From positions 124,001-188,000 of the forward strand of contig CANRIS010000002.1 of the NCBI GenBank assembly GCA_947630725.1: a stretch of DNA of 64,000 nt, in the 5' to 3' direction. This document shows, piece by piece, positions 8,961-16,932 of this stretch. The stretch comes from an uncultured Clostridia bacterium. GTDB taxonomy: Bacteria; Bacillota; Clostridia; Lachnospirales; CAG-274. The first letter of the stretch is position 1. Each line of letters begins with the position of its first letter. The notes beneath the pieces are model-generated. The model had not been told where the DNA came from. It did no database searches and worked only from the letters and a program-made list of their open reading frames with translations. A program made the translations under genes and the position numbers.

Positions 8961-10541
8961 TTACGCCTCAGCCTCGGCTTTGTCGTCCGCATCGGCTTTA
9001 TCGTCTTTATCGTCTTTGTCGTCTGCCTCGGCTTTATCGTCTTTATCGTCTTTGTCGGCTTTATCGGCGTTGTTATCCTGCGTTGTTTTCTCCGTGACGG
9101 CCTCGCTCCGATTTTCGGCAGGTTCGCCGCCTGCAGCCTTGTCGGTTTCGTTTCCGCCGACCGTCTCTTTTGTTGTATCCTCTCCGTCAGCCTCGGCAGC
9201 CGTTGTATCGGCTGCGCCTTCTTCCGGCACACCCTCGTTTTCTTCCGTATCCGCAGGCTCCCCGGCGCTTTCGTCCTCGGTAGTTTTATCGTCTCTGCGG
9301 TTTCTTATCTCGGATATGACAGTCCTTATGCCCCTTGCCTTTACCTCCGTAATAAAGGCCTCCTTTGACGCCGCTATCAGCGCCCGTGAGTTTCCGCTGT
9401 AGAGCAGCAGCTTGTCCACGTCCTGCGTGACTGTGTGAGACAGCACCTTTGCGCCGTGTCTGTTGAATGCATCGAAGGTTCTTCCCGTTTTTACAACGAC
9501 CGTGCCGCCGCTGCCGGGATAAAGCCCGTCAATGTGTTTTTCCATAACGGTTTTGAAAAGTTCCTTCCCTCTAAGGTCATACATAACAAGGGTGTTTTCT
9601 TCTTCGGTCTTTTCAAGGTTCAGCTTTTTTTCTCCCAGCCCCAGTACAAAAAGATTCTTCCCCACGGTAGTCATTGCGCTTACGCTGTTGGTGAGGGTCT
9701 TTGACCAGTTTTCGCTGCATTTTACACTGTTGTTTTCGGCGTTCAGCGAAACGCATACCATCTCCGAATCCGAAAGGCCTATGAGTTCGTTGCCTTTCAT
9801 AAACCTTATAATGCCCATTATCTGTCCGTCCCTTACGAGAGAGGCTATCATTTCTTCCTCCTCTTCGGGGCTTGTGTCCACAGTGGTATCCTGCTTAAGA
9901 TTGTAGAAAACTATTCTTGTTTCAAGCTCCGTATAGCCCGTATAGACGTAGGCTATGGCAAGAAACCTTCCGTCATCCGAAATGTCGCAGCCCACAGGGA
10001 ACCCCTCCTCAATGGGATTTTTAGCCATAAAGGAGGCAAATCCGCTTTCGGTATATGTGTTTATTGTATATTCGCTCTCCGTCTCGGTAATAAGCACCGA
10101 TGCTCCCCTTTTGTTTACGCCGAAGGTCACTATATCCGCATCGGCGTTTATTTTGTAGAGGTTGCCGCCCGTGTTGTATACGGCAAAAACGCTGCCACCC
10201 GATTCGGTGACTCCCAGAATGTCCTCGTCACCCTGAATCACGGGAGCCATCATTGTATATGTATCCTGCCATTGTATGACAGAGCCCTTTTTGTTCATAA
10301 ATATGACTCCGTCCTTTGTGACAAAATATATGCCGTCGTCTGTGGTATAAAAATCAGCCTTGTCGGCCTGCTCATATCCTATGGAGGATATAGTCTTTCC
10401 TATGGTGCTGCCGCCTGCCGAGCTGAAATAGCCCTGATAGAGCCTTATAAGTATGAATATGACGACAAGCGCCCCTATTATGGCTGCCGCCCGTTTTATT
10501 AAAATTTTTCTGTTTTCGTTCGGATTGTTGTTTTCGTCCAT
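8961..10541 (-). CDS. DUF5711-like membrane-anchored protein with charged repeat tail
   Basis: The 526-residue protein has a short cytoplasmic N-terminus, one membrane anchor (about residues 19-38) and an extracytoplasmic region of about 370 residues rich in short beta-strand repeats (DDGIYFVTKDGVIFMN, SDDGRFLAIAYV), suggestive of a beta-propeller. This layout matches DUF5711 proteins of Clostridia, whose role is unknown. The C-terminal 110 residues are low-complexity Asp/Glu/Lys/Ala/Thr, ending in repeats of DDKDDKAEA, probably disordered. GAGG lies just upstream of the ATG. It is in one operon with the cvpA-like and yigZ genes. No enzymatic motif is visible. Confidence 0.7.
   Translation of the reverse strand: MDENNNPNENRKILIKRAAAIIGALVVIFILIRLYQGYFSSAGGSTIGKTISSIGYEQADKADFYTTDDGIYFVTKDGVIFMNKKGSVIQWQDTYTMMAPVIQGDEDILGVTESGGSVFAVYNTGGNLYKINADADIVTFGVNKRGASVLITETESEYTINTYTESGFASFMAKNPIEEGFPVGCDISDDGRFLAIAYVYTGYTELETRIVFYNLKQDTTVDTSPEEEEEMIASLVRDGQIMGIIRFMKGNELIGLSDSEMVCVSLNAENNSVKCSENWSKTLTNSVSAMTTVGKNLFVLGLGEKKLNLEKTEEENTLVMYDLRGKELFKTVMEKHIDGLYPGSGGTVVVKTGRTFDAFNRHGAKVLSHTVTQDVDKLLLYSGNSRALIAASKEAFITEVKARGIRTVISEIRNRRDDKTTEDESAGEPADTEENEGVPEEGAADTTAAEADGEDTTKETVGGNETDKAAGGEPAENRSEAVTEKTTQDNNADKADKDDKDDKAEADDKDDKDDKADADDKAEAEA
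8971..9067. repeat. Short tandem repeats encoding the Asp/Lys tail
   Basis: Units built from 'tcgtctttatcg' and 'tcggctttatcg' occur in two longer copies of about 36 bp inside the 3' end of the DUF5711 gene. All are multiples of three, so copy-number change would alter tail length and not the frame. Confidence 0.7.
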
Positions 10542-10600
10542 TTCGTCCTCTTTTTATACAGGCGTCACAGGGCGCCGCAAAAATTCGTCTGTGGTGTGGA

Positions 10601-11650
10601 TTATGACCGTGACTGCGGCAGTTTATTCCGCAGCGTACGATTTCTTTTTTTGTGGATACTTTGCATTTCTCTCATATAATTATATACTATAAGTAAAATA
10701 TTTAAAAGACCCAAAATGCCAAAAAAGGGATAAATTTTGTCAACTATTCCCGAAAATCCCAAAAGAGAGCATAAATATCCCGCGGCAAGCACAAATATTT
10801 TCCCTCCGGGAACATCCGCCATTTCGGAAAGAGCAAAATAATTTCCCACAGCAGTGGTAAACACGGCGGCAAAAAGCGCCGCTGCGCATATGCCGTAAAG
10901 TATCCCTCCCCCATATCTGCCCGTAAGCGTCAGAATGGGGAGTTCTCCTCCCTCCGTAGGATTATAGTATAACACAAGAGTATAAAAAAGGCAAACCCCA
11001 AAAATCAGCATAAGGAGACTTCCGAAAAGACCTGCCATAAGCCTTACGCCTTTTTTTGCAAGGTCGTCTCCGAACGGGAACATAACGGCTGTCAGCGACA
11101 ATATGTTGTAGGATACATACAATACCCCCGATATCATAGCCTTCGGCAGGCTGCCGTCTCCCGTCTGATCCGCCCTTCGTCCGCCCGAAAGACAAACGGA
11201 GGCTGCGCAGACAATGCCAAGGACTATCAGCAGAGGCGTGAGAGCCGAGCTTGTGCCGAGAAGTCTTTCCTTTCCTCCGACAGCGCATATATAAAGCAAT
11301 ATGCAGAATATAAGTCCCCCATACTCCTTCTTTATGCCTATCGTTTCTTCTCCCATAGCTTCAGCAGCCGCTGTCATAGAGGCAAAAAGCACAAACATAA
11401 AACAAAAATTCAGCGCCATAACCACCCTGCCCCATTCAAGCGCCGAAAAAGCGTCCTTTGAGCTGTTTTCGCCAACAATGCGGAATATCATACACCCAAG
11501 AACAAAATACAGCGCAAAAGCTGCAGCCAAGCCCCATATGCCTGTTTTGCCGAATCTTCCGAAAAACTGCCACAGCTCCCTGCCCGATGCAAAGCCCGCG
11601 CCTATGACTACTCCGGCATATACAAAGCCAAGTCCTATTCCCTTTTTCAT
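10601..11650 (-). CDS. YkvI-family membrane transporter-like protein
   Basis: The 349-residue protein is almost entirely hydrophobic with about ten membrane helices. It opens with GFVYAGVVIGAGFASGREL, the family signature of YkvI-like proteins, which are distant relatives of the LeuT/APC transporter fold. The substrate is unknown. The start is placed at ATG 11650, behind GGAGA at a 6-base spacing, and not at the track start 11689, which would add a hydrophilic stretch without a ribosome binding site. It is the first gene of the operon running to yigZ. Confidence 0.8.
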   Translation of the reverse strand: MKKGIGLGFVYAGVVIGAGFASGRELWQFFGRFGKTGIWGLAAAFALYFVLGCMIFRIVGENSSKDAFSALEWGRVVMALNFCFMFVLFASMTAAAEAMGEETIGIKKEYGGLIFCILLYICAVGGKERLLGTSSALTPLLIVLGIVCAASVCLSGGRRADQTGDGSLPKAMISGVLYVSYNILSLTAVMFPFGDDLAKKGVRLMAGLFGSLLMLIFGVCLFYTLVLYYNPTEGGELPILTLTGRYGGGILYGICAAALFAAVFTTAVGNYFALSEMADVPGGKIFVLAAGYLCSLLGFSGIVDKIYPFFGILGLLNILLIVYNYMREMQSIHKKRNRTLRNKLPQSRS

Positions 11651-11763
11651 AATTTCTCCGAAAATGTCTTTGTATAAGGCTATTCGCAAGCCCTATATTT
11701 TATGAATACCCTTAAAACGCAGAAAAATACCGCCTGCGGATATTTGATTTAAAATAAAAAATT

Positions 11764-11810
11764 AAAAAAAGCCTCCCACCGCAATATACATAATATATGC
11801 GATAAGAGAC
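11764..11810 (-). terminator. Terminator of the yabE-like gene
   Basis: On the minus strand a stem of GTCTC..CGCATATA with its complement, ending GGGAGGC, is followed by TTTTTTTAATTTTTT. It begins about 20 bases after the stop codon at 11830. Confidence 0.6.
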
Positions 11811-11829
11811 TATATTTTATTCGGGGTAA

Positions 11830-12918
11830 TTATCCGAGAACATAAACATTTACGTTTTTTCTGCCGTAGTTAACGGCCTCGTTGTATGAATTGAAGCAAA
11901 GGTCTATTTTGTTGCCCTTTATTGCTCCGCCCGTATCAGCAGCAATACAGTAGCCGTAACCCTCAACATAGAGGTTTGTTCCCAAGGGTATAACTCTGGG
12001 ATCTACCGCAACAACACCGTACTGCGCCCTTATTCCGCTGGCAGTAATGCCGTATCCCGGCATACCGGGGCTTTTGCCCGTGCAGGCATAGTCTATTGAA
12101 TATGCCGATGAATTCATAACAAGCTGCCTTATGACATTTCCGCCTGCGGCCGCAGCGGGAACATAGGGAGATTCAAACACAGGTTCAACGACCTTTTCTT
12201 CCTTTGTGCCTATCTCAACGACCCTGTTTATAGGCGCTTCGATCGTCTTTTCGCTGAGTACCTCTGTGGAAACGGCTGCTCCGTCCTCATAATTTACTCT
12301 CACGACAACCTCCTTGCTGCCGTTTACGCCCTCGGTCAGCACATTGGTGACGCCCTTTTCAAGCTCGGGGTTCTCGACTGTCTCAGTCTCAAAGCTCTGA
12401 TCGACTATCTTTGTTTCTACCTTGCTGTAGCCCGAAACAACGGGAATAACGTTGACTGCGTTATAAGCCTGAGAGGAGCTGCAGCCCTCTCCGAGAGTAT
12501 AGTTTATGCCCTTTTCTTCCTTAAGGAGCGAAAGAGCCTCTCCTATGGTATTGACATTCATATAGATAGAATAAGTTTCTTTGTCATCAATAAGAAAAAT
12601 AACGTCCTCGCCTCTTTTTATATTGATAACCATACCCTGTTCAAGATTGTCATCAAGGCTGCATTTGAGAATATCAATATCGCCAAGAGTTATGCCCTGC
12701 TCCTCAAACAGCTCGCCCACCGTTTCGGTATCGGTCGTATATACTCTTGTTCCGAAAATGTTGTCCTGTACGACAACGGTATACTTTCCGTTTTTGACCT
12801 CTTCCTCCTCGGCGGCCTTTGTTATTGAAGAAAACATAAACATTATGCCGAGTACCAGAAGTCCATAAACCAAAAACTTAAGTGTCCTTTTTTCTTTTCC
12901 TGTTGCAAAACTAATCAT
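11830..12918 (-). CDS. yabE: YabE-like cell-wall protein: DUF348, G5 and 3D domains
   Basis: The 362-residue protein has an N-terminal membrane or signal segment (about residues 15-35), two ubiquitin-like DUF348 units (about 45-160), a G5 domain (about 165-245) and a C-terminal 3D domain with its three Asp positions (VDPRVIPLG, AADTGG, KIDLCF). The 3D domain is the lytic-transglycosylase-like fold of Rpf/Sps proteins, so this is a probable peptidoglycan-cleaving enzyme used in growth, germination or wall turnover. The start is ATG 12918 behind AGGAGG; the track start at 12963 lacks a site. Gene order metG-tatD-yabE equals that of B. subtilis. It has its own promoter and a 280-nt structured leader. 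Confidence 0.88.
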   Translation of the reverse strand: MISFATGKEKRTLKFLVYGLLVLGIMFMFSSITKAAEEEEVKNGKYTVVVQDNIFGTRVYTTDTETVGELFEEQGITLGDIDILKCSLDDNLEQGMVINIKRGEDVIFLIDDKETYSIYMNVNTIGEALSLLKEEKGINYTLGEGCSSSQAYNAVNVIPVVSGYSKVETKIVDQSFETETVENPELEKGVTNVLTEGVNGSKEVVVRVNYEDGAAVSTEVLSEKTIEAPINRVVEIGTKEEKVVEPVFESPYVPAAAAGGNVIRQLVMNSSAYSIDYACTGKSPGMPGYGITASGIRAQYGVVAVDPRVIPLGTNLYVEGYGYCIAADTGGAIKGNKIDLCFNSYNEAVNYGRKNVNVYVLG

Positions 12919-13205
12919 TAATATAATCCTCCTTCCGGACAAGAAAAACAGAATTTTTCTCAAAGGCGGGTTTTCGCCCTGCCTCTTTGTCCTTCGATTG
13001 GGAAATCAATAATATATGAATTATTGTTTCCTAAAATTAACGGATCTTATACATATCCATTAATTTTTTCATCGTTAGTTTTAAATTTCATGATTAAAAT
13101 ATTAAGAAATTACCGATCAAAAATATGAAACCGATCGGTCTTTCCTTTAAATTTTGCAGCCTGAATCCAAATTTCCTTTTCCTTGGATCAACAGTTACAG
13201 GAACT
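12919..13205 (-). other. Structured 5' leader of the yabE-like gene
   Basis: About 280 nt separate the promoter from the ATG. I see three hairpins on the minus strand: CCGATC/GATCGG; a 13-bp stem (13033-13067, one G-T pair, 9-nt loop); and a CAAAG..GGG-CGAAAA-CCC..CTTTG stem enclosed by GGACAA/TTGTCC just before the ribosome binding site. It does not match the c-di-AMP (ydaO) riboswitch core as I know it. An RNA regulator is possible, class unknown. Confidence 0.4.
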
Positions 13206-13234
13206 ATATTAACACATTCGTAACAATTATGCAA
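13206..13234 (-). promoter_or_regulatory. Sigma-A promoter of the yabE-like gene (TTGCAT-N17-TAATAT)
   Basis: TTGCAT (13229-13234) and TAATAT (13206-13211) are 17 bp apart. The -35 box overlaps the tatD stop codon. Confidence 0.6.
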
Positions 13235-14003
13235 CAATTATTTTTTTGCCGAAAAGCCTGAGCGCAGAATCTCGAGTTATTTTTTCAACTTTTTCGGGTG
13301 AAATTTGTTTAATTTCACTAATTTTATCCACTATATATCTCAAATTTTGTGAATCATTACGGCGACCTCTCAAAGGCACGGGAGATAAATATGGCGAATC
13401 CGTCTCTATGAGAATGGACTCTATGGGTATGTTTCTTACCACTTCAACGCCTTTTTTTGCGTTTTTGAAGGTTATCATTCCGCCTATGCCGATGAAAAAT
13501 CCCATCTCTATATATTCGAGAGCCATTTGGGTATGTCCGCTGTAGCTGTGGATAACCCCCTGCCTTACATTGCTTTCCTTTATCATATCAAATGTCTCTG
13601 CGGCGGCCTCTCTCGAATGTATTATAACAGGCAGACCTGTCTCGTCCGCCAGACATAGCTGCCTGCGAAAGGCTTTTCGCTGAACCTCCCTGTCGCAGAA
13701 GTCATAGTGATAGTCAAGCCCTATCTCTCCTATCGCCACACACTTTGCATCGGAGGACAGCCTCTTAAGCTCGTTATAGCTTTCATCGTTCATTTCGTCC
13801 GCACTGTGAGGATGTATACCGACAGCAGCATAGAGGTTGTCCCATTTTTTGCTCATATCGAGCCCAAAGCGGGAGGATCTCATGTCACAGCCTGCATTCA
13901 CGATATATTCAACATTCCCATCACGAAAAAGAGAAGAAATCAATTCTTCTCTGTCATCGTCGAATCTTTCATCGTCATAGTGCGCATGGGTTTCAAAAAA
14001 CAT
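13227..14003 (-). CDS. tatD: TatD-family metal-dependent hydrolase
   Basis: The 258-residue protein shows the full TatD metal-site series: THAHYD, GEIGLDYH, VIIHSREA, VIHSYSG and TDSPYLSP. TatD proteins are TIM-barrel metal-dependent 3'-5' exonucleases or DNases, also implicated in D-aminoacyl-tRNA quality control. The start is ATG 14003, one base after the metG stop (TGATATG), giving the usual length and suggesting coupled translation. The track start at 14078 lies inside metG. The gene follows metG and precedes the yabE-like gene, as in B. subtilis (metS-yabD-yabE). Confidence 0.92.
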   Translation of the reverse strand: MFFETHAHYDDERFDDDREELISSLFRDGNVEYIVNAGCDMRSSRFGLDMSKKWDNLYAAVGIHPHSADEMNDESYNELKRLSSDAKCVAIGEIGLDYHYDFCDREVQRKAFRRQLCLADETGLPVIIHSREAAAETFDMIKESNVRQGVIHSYSGHTQMALEYIEMGFFIGIGGMITFKNAKKGVEVVRNIPIESILIETDSPYLSPVPLRGRRNDSQNLRYIVDKISEIKQISPEKVEKITRDSALRLFGKKIIVA

Positions 14004-14004
14004 A

Positions 14005-15999
14005 TCAGGATATTTCGGCTCCGTCAGGTATGTCACCGACACTGACAAGCGAAAGCCTGTCCCCTTTTGATGCCGCAAGAAGCATACCCTGTGAAAGCAC
14101 GCCCCTGAGCTTTACGGCCTTGAGATTTGTCACAACAACTACCTTTTTGCCTACCATTTCATCGGGGGAATACCATTTGGCTATTCCCGAAACTATCTGC
14201 CTTACCTCGTCCCCTATTCTGACCTGAGATACAAGCAGCTTGTCGGAATTTTCGACCTTTTTGCATTCAAGAACAAGCCCGACCTTAAGCTCGACCTTTG
14301 AAAAGTCATCGATAGTGATCTCCTTTTCGGCCTTGTCGTCATCGGCATTTTTGTCTGATTTTTTGTCTGATTTTTTCTCGGCTTTTCTCTCCGCCTTTTC
14401 TGCCTTTTCAGCCTTCTCCTTCTTTTCTGCCACCGTCTTTTCTATGTCAAGCAGCTCTTTCTTTACGTCTATTCTCGGAAAAACAGCGTCCCCCTTTGCA
14501 ACACGGATTCCCTCGGGTGTAAGCCCAAAACTGTGAACGCTGTCCCACTTTGTAAGCTCTCCCTCGGTTATGCCGAGCTGTGAAAAGCACTTTGACGGTG
14601 TTTCGGGCATAGCGGGCTCTATGAGTATTGAGATTATCCTCAGTCCCTCTGCAAGAGTATAGAGAACTCCCCCAAGCTCATCCTTCCTGCTTTCGTCCTT
14701 TGCAAGTATCCACGGAGTAGTTTCGTCAATATATTTGTTAAGACGTCTTATAAACGCCCATATTTCGCCGAGCGCGTCCGAAAACAGCATATCGTCATAG
14801 TATTTTTCGGTTTTTTCAACTGTTTTTTCGGCGAAAGCCTTTATTTCATCGTTAAGTGGCGTATCCGCTCCCTTTCCGGGCAGTATTCCTCCGAAATATC
14901 TCTCTATCATACCCACCGTTCTGGACAAGAGGTTTCCAAAATCGTTGGCAAGATCCGAGTTTATTCTGCCTATAAGGGCTTCGTTTGTAAAGTTTCCGTC
15001 CTGACCGAAGGCTATCTCTCTCAGAAGGAAGTATCTGACTGCATCTACACCGTATCTCTTGCACAGCTCAACGGGATCCACAACGTTTCCCTTTGATTTG
15101 CTCATCTTGCCTCCGTCTATAATAAGCCAGCCGTGGCCGAAAACCTTCTTCGGGAGAGGAAGATCCAGCGCCATAAGTATAGCGGGCCATATGATCGTGT
15201 GAAAACGCACTATTTCCTTTCCCACAACGTGAACGTCAGCAGGCCAGTATTTTTCAAAGTCGCTTTCATCGTCCGAACCGTAGCCGAGAGCCGTAATGTA
15301 GTTTGAAAGAGCGTCGATCCAGACATAGACTATGTGACCCTCGTCAAAATCCACAGGCACGCCCCACTTGAAGGATGTCCTCGATACGCAGAGATCCGTG
15401 AGTCCGGGTTTCAGAAAGTTGTTTATCATTTCGTTTCGTCTTGAAGCAGGCTCCAGAAATTCGGGGTGCTCTTCAAGCAGCTTTATTATTCTGTCGCCGT
15501 ATTTTGAAAGCCTGAAAAAATAGCTTTCCTCCTTTACCTTTTCAACGGGTCTGCCGCAGTCGGGGCATTTTCCGTCAACAAGATCCTTTTCGGTAAAAAA
15601 TGATTCGCAGGGCGTACAATAAAGCCCCTCATATTTGTCCTTGTATATTTCGCCCTTGTCATACAGAGCCTTGAATATTTTCTGGACGCTCTTTATGTGA
15701 TAGTCGTCCGTAGTCCTTATATATCTGTCATAGCTTATGTTCATAAGCTTCCAAAGCTCTTTTACAGACTTTACAATATCGTCAACATAGGCCTTCGGCG
15801 TCACTCCGTGTTCCTTGGCTATCCTCTCGATCTTCTGACCGTGCTCGTCCGTTCCCGTAAGGAACATAACGTCATAGCCCCTCAGCCTTTTATACCTTGC
15901 CATGGCGTCTGTAGCCACCGTGCAGTAGGAATGTCCTATGTGAAGCTTGTCGCTCGGATAATAAATAGGCGTTGTAATGTAAAATTTTTCCTTATTCAC
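14005..15999 (-). CDS. metG: Methionyl-tRNA synthetase
   Basis: The 664-residue class I synthetase charges tRNA-Met. It has the HIGH motif in LHIGHSYC (about residue 20), four zinc-binding cysteines (CTPCESFF, CPDCG, about 127-150), the KMSKS loop (about 298), the anticodon-binding helical domain and a C-terminal Trbp111-like OB-fold (ELKVGLVLECKKV to the end). A Lys/Glu/Ala/Asp-rich linker of about 40 residues separates the OB-fold from the body and is longer than usual. Translation starts at GTG 15999 behind AAGGAG. The gene has its own promoter and a 280-nt leader holding tandem hairpins. I see no T-box consensus in that leader. Confidence 0.97.
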   Translation of the reverse strand: MNKEKFYITTPIYYPSDKLHIGHSYCTVATDAMARYKRLRGYDVMFLTGTDEHGQKIERIAKEHGVTPKAYVDDIVKSVKELWKLMNISYDRYIRTTDDYHIKSVQKIFKALYDKGEIYKDKYEGLYCTPCESFFTEKDLVDGKCPDCGRPVEKVKEESYFFRLSKYGDRIIKLLEEHPEFLEPASRRNEMINNFLKPGLTDLCVSRTSFKWGVPVDFDEGHIVYVWIDALSNYITALGYGSDDESDFEKYWPADVHVVGKEIVRFHTIIWPAILMALDLPLPKKVFGHGWLIIDGGKMSKSKGNVVDPVELCKRYGVDAVRYFLLREIAFGQDGNFTNEALIGRINSDLANDFGNLLSRTVGMIERYFGGILPGKGADTPLNDEIKAFAEKTVEKTEKYYDDMLFSDALGEIWAFIRRLNKYIDETTPWILAKDESRKDELGGVLYTLAEGLRIISILIEPAMPETPSKCFSQLGITEGELTKWDSVHSFGLTPEGIRVAKGDAVFPRIDVKKELLDIEKTVAEKKEKAEKAEKAERKAEKKSDKKSDKNADDDKAEKEITIDDFSKVELKVGLVLECKKVENSDKLLVSQVRIGDEVRQIVSGIAKWYSPDEMVGKKVVVVTNLKAVKLRGVLSQGMLLAASKGDRLSLVSVGDIPDGAEIS

Positions 16000-16073
16000 A
16001 AAATCTTCACTCCTTTTTTATTTTTATGGCTGAATATTAAGTATGTCGGCATCCGTCATAAAGTATTGGGCGG

Positions 16074-16207
16074 CGTACTTTTGCCTGCGGCAAAAGTACG
16101 CTCCTGCTGCCGCAGGCAGCAGGAGCAGCTCCGAACCGACTTTGTCGGTTCGGAGCGCCGCCCCCTTGCGGCTCCGCCTTTGGGAGGGAGCGCCGAAGGC
16201 AGCTCCC
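16074..16207. repeat. Tandem perfect hairpins (REP-like element) in the metG leader
   Basis: Three perfect hairpins stand side by side with 3-nt loops: a 12-bp stem (16074-16100), a 12-bp stem (16100-16126) and a 13-bp stem (16128-16156). An imperfect GC-rich palindrome (GGGAG..CTCCC) runs to 16207. No T-run follows on either strand, so they are not ordinary terminators. The density suggests a repeat element inserted between the Rrf2 gene and metG. Confidence 0.7.
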
Positions 16208-16282
16208 GTACAAAGGTGTGAGCGCACAATTATGTGACAGCCGTATACTGCAAAACAGCCATTCTATTTTTCATTTCTGTCT

Positions 16283-16311
16283 ATTATATATTTTTTTATC
16301 CCATAAATCAA
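16283..16311 (-). promoter_or_regulatory. Sigma-A promoter of metG (TTGATT-N17-TATAAT)
   Basis: TTGATT (16306-16311) and TATAAT (16283-16288) with a 17-bp spacer lie just after the Rrf2 stop. The predicted transcript start near 16276 places the tandem hairpins inside the metG leader. Confidence 0.6.
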
Positions 16312-16314
16312 CCG

Positions 16315-16740
16315 CTATTTTAAATCGTCCTCGTGCAGTTCGCCGTCAGCAATCTGCCTGAGAGTGATATGACCGAAAAATTCCTCCGTAAGCTCCTTGT
16401 ATTTTCTCCACATAGGCAGAGTAGGACATATAGCCGCCCTTTCGCATTTGTTTTCTCCGTCCTCAAGACAGGCGACAGGGCTCAGAGTCTCATCGGCAGC
16501 CCTGAGTATCTCGGCAGCCGTATACTCTTCGGGCGACCGAGCCAGCCTGTAGCCGCCTCCCTTGCCTCTTATTCCCACCAAAAGACCGTTTTTGACCAGC
16601 CGTTTTACAATAGCTTCAAGATATTTTTCCGAGATATTCTGATTCTTGGCTATTTCCTTCAGAGTGACATACTTTTCCATGTCGTATCCGCAAAGCTCCG
16701 TCATAACTCTCAGAGCATATCTTCCTCTTGTAGAAATCAT
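16315..16740 (-). CDS. Rrf2-family transcriptional regulator (IscR-like, three Cys)
   Basis: The 141-residue protein begins MISTRGRYALRVM, the Rrf2 signature. It has the winged helix (YVTLKEIAKNQNISEKYLEAI, GLLVGIRGKGGGYRLAR) and the cluster C-x7-C-x5-C (ACLEDGENKCERAAIC), the Fe-S ligand pattern of IscR/RsrR-like sensors. The start is ATG 16740 with GGTGGGG upstream; the track start 16806 is unsupported. The gene lies 192 bp downstream of hydA on the same strand with its own promoter, so it may sense redox or Fe-S status and control the hydrogenase operon or Fe-S genes. No isc/suf genes are nearby. The target is inferred. Confidence 0.88.
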   Translation of the reverse strand: MISTRGRYALRVMTELCGYDMEKYVTLKEIAKNQNISEKYLEAIVKRLVKNGLLVGIRGKGGGYRLARSPEEYTAAEILRAADETLSPVACLEDGENKCERAAICPTLPMWRKYKELTEEFFGHITLRQIADGELHEDDLK

Positions 16741-16796
16741 ATTAAACCCCACCGTTTCAAATTGATATAGGCAAATACCTTCCTTTGCCGTAATAC

Positions 16797-16825
16797 ATAA
16801 TACCACAAAAAACCTACCTGTTCAA
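16797..16825 (-). promoter_or_regulatory. Sigma-A promoter of the Rrf2 gene (TTGAAC-N17-TATTAT)
   Basis: TTGAAC (16820-16825) and TATTAT (16797-16802) are spaced 17 bp apart, about 57 bp upstream of the start codon. Confidence 0.55.
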
Positions 16826-16862
16826 GATGTTTTGTGATGTTGTCTCCACATAAATGTCAGAA

Positions 16863-16897
16863 GGGAGCGGCAGTCCCCTGTCGGGATTTCCGCTCCC
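16863..16897 (-). terminator. Hairpin after hydA, probable terminator
   Basis: GGGAGCGG..CCGCTCCC (8 bp) with an inner CCC/GGG stem lies about 35 bases after the hydA stop. The T-run is poor (TTCTGACATTT), so termination may be partial or the hairpin may stabilise the mRNA end. Confidence 0.45.
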
Positions 16898-16932
16898 CTC
16901 TGTTATTTTCAGCTATGTCCCATACACAGGGA

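Noticed and set aside
12919-13211. c-di-AMP (ydaO/yuaA) riboswitch before the yabE-like gene
   Set aside because: The conserved core sequences I know for that class are not present.
16000-16282. T-box or S-box leader for metG
   Set aside because: No T-box antiterminator consensus (GGGTGGNACCGCG) or S-box core is visible; the region is filled by tandem hairpins.
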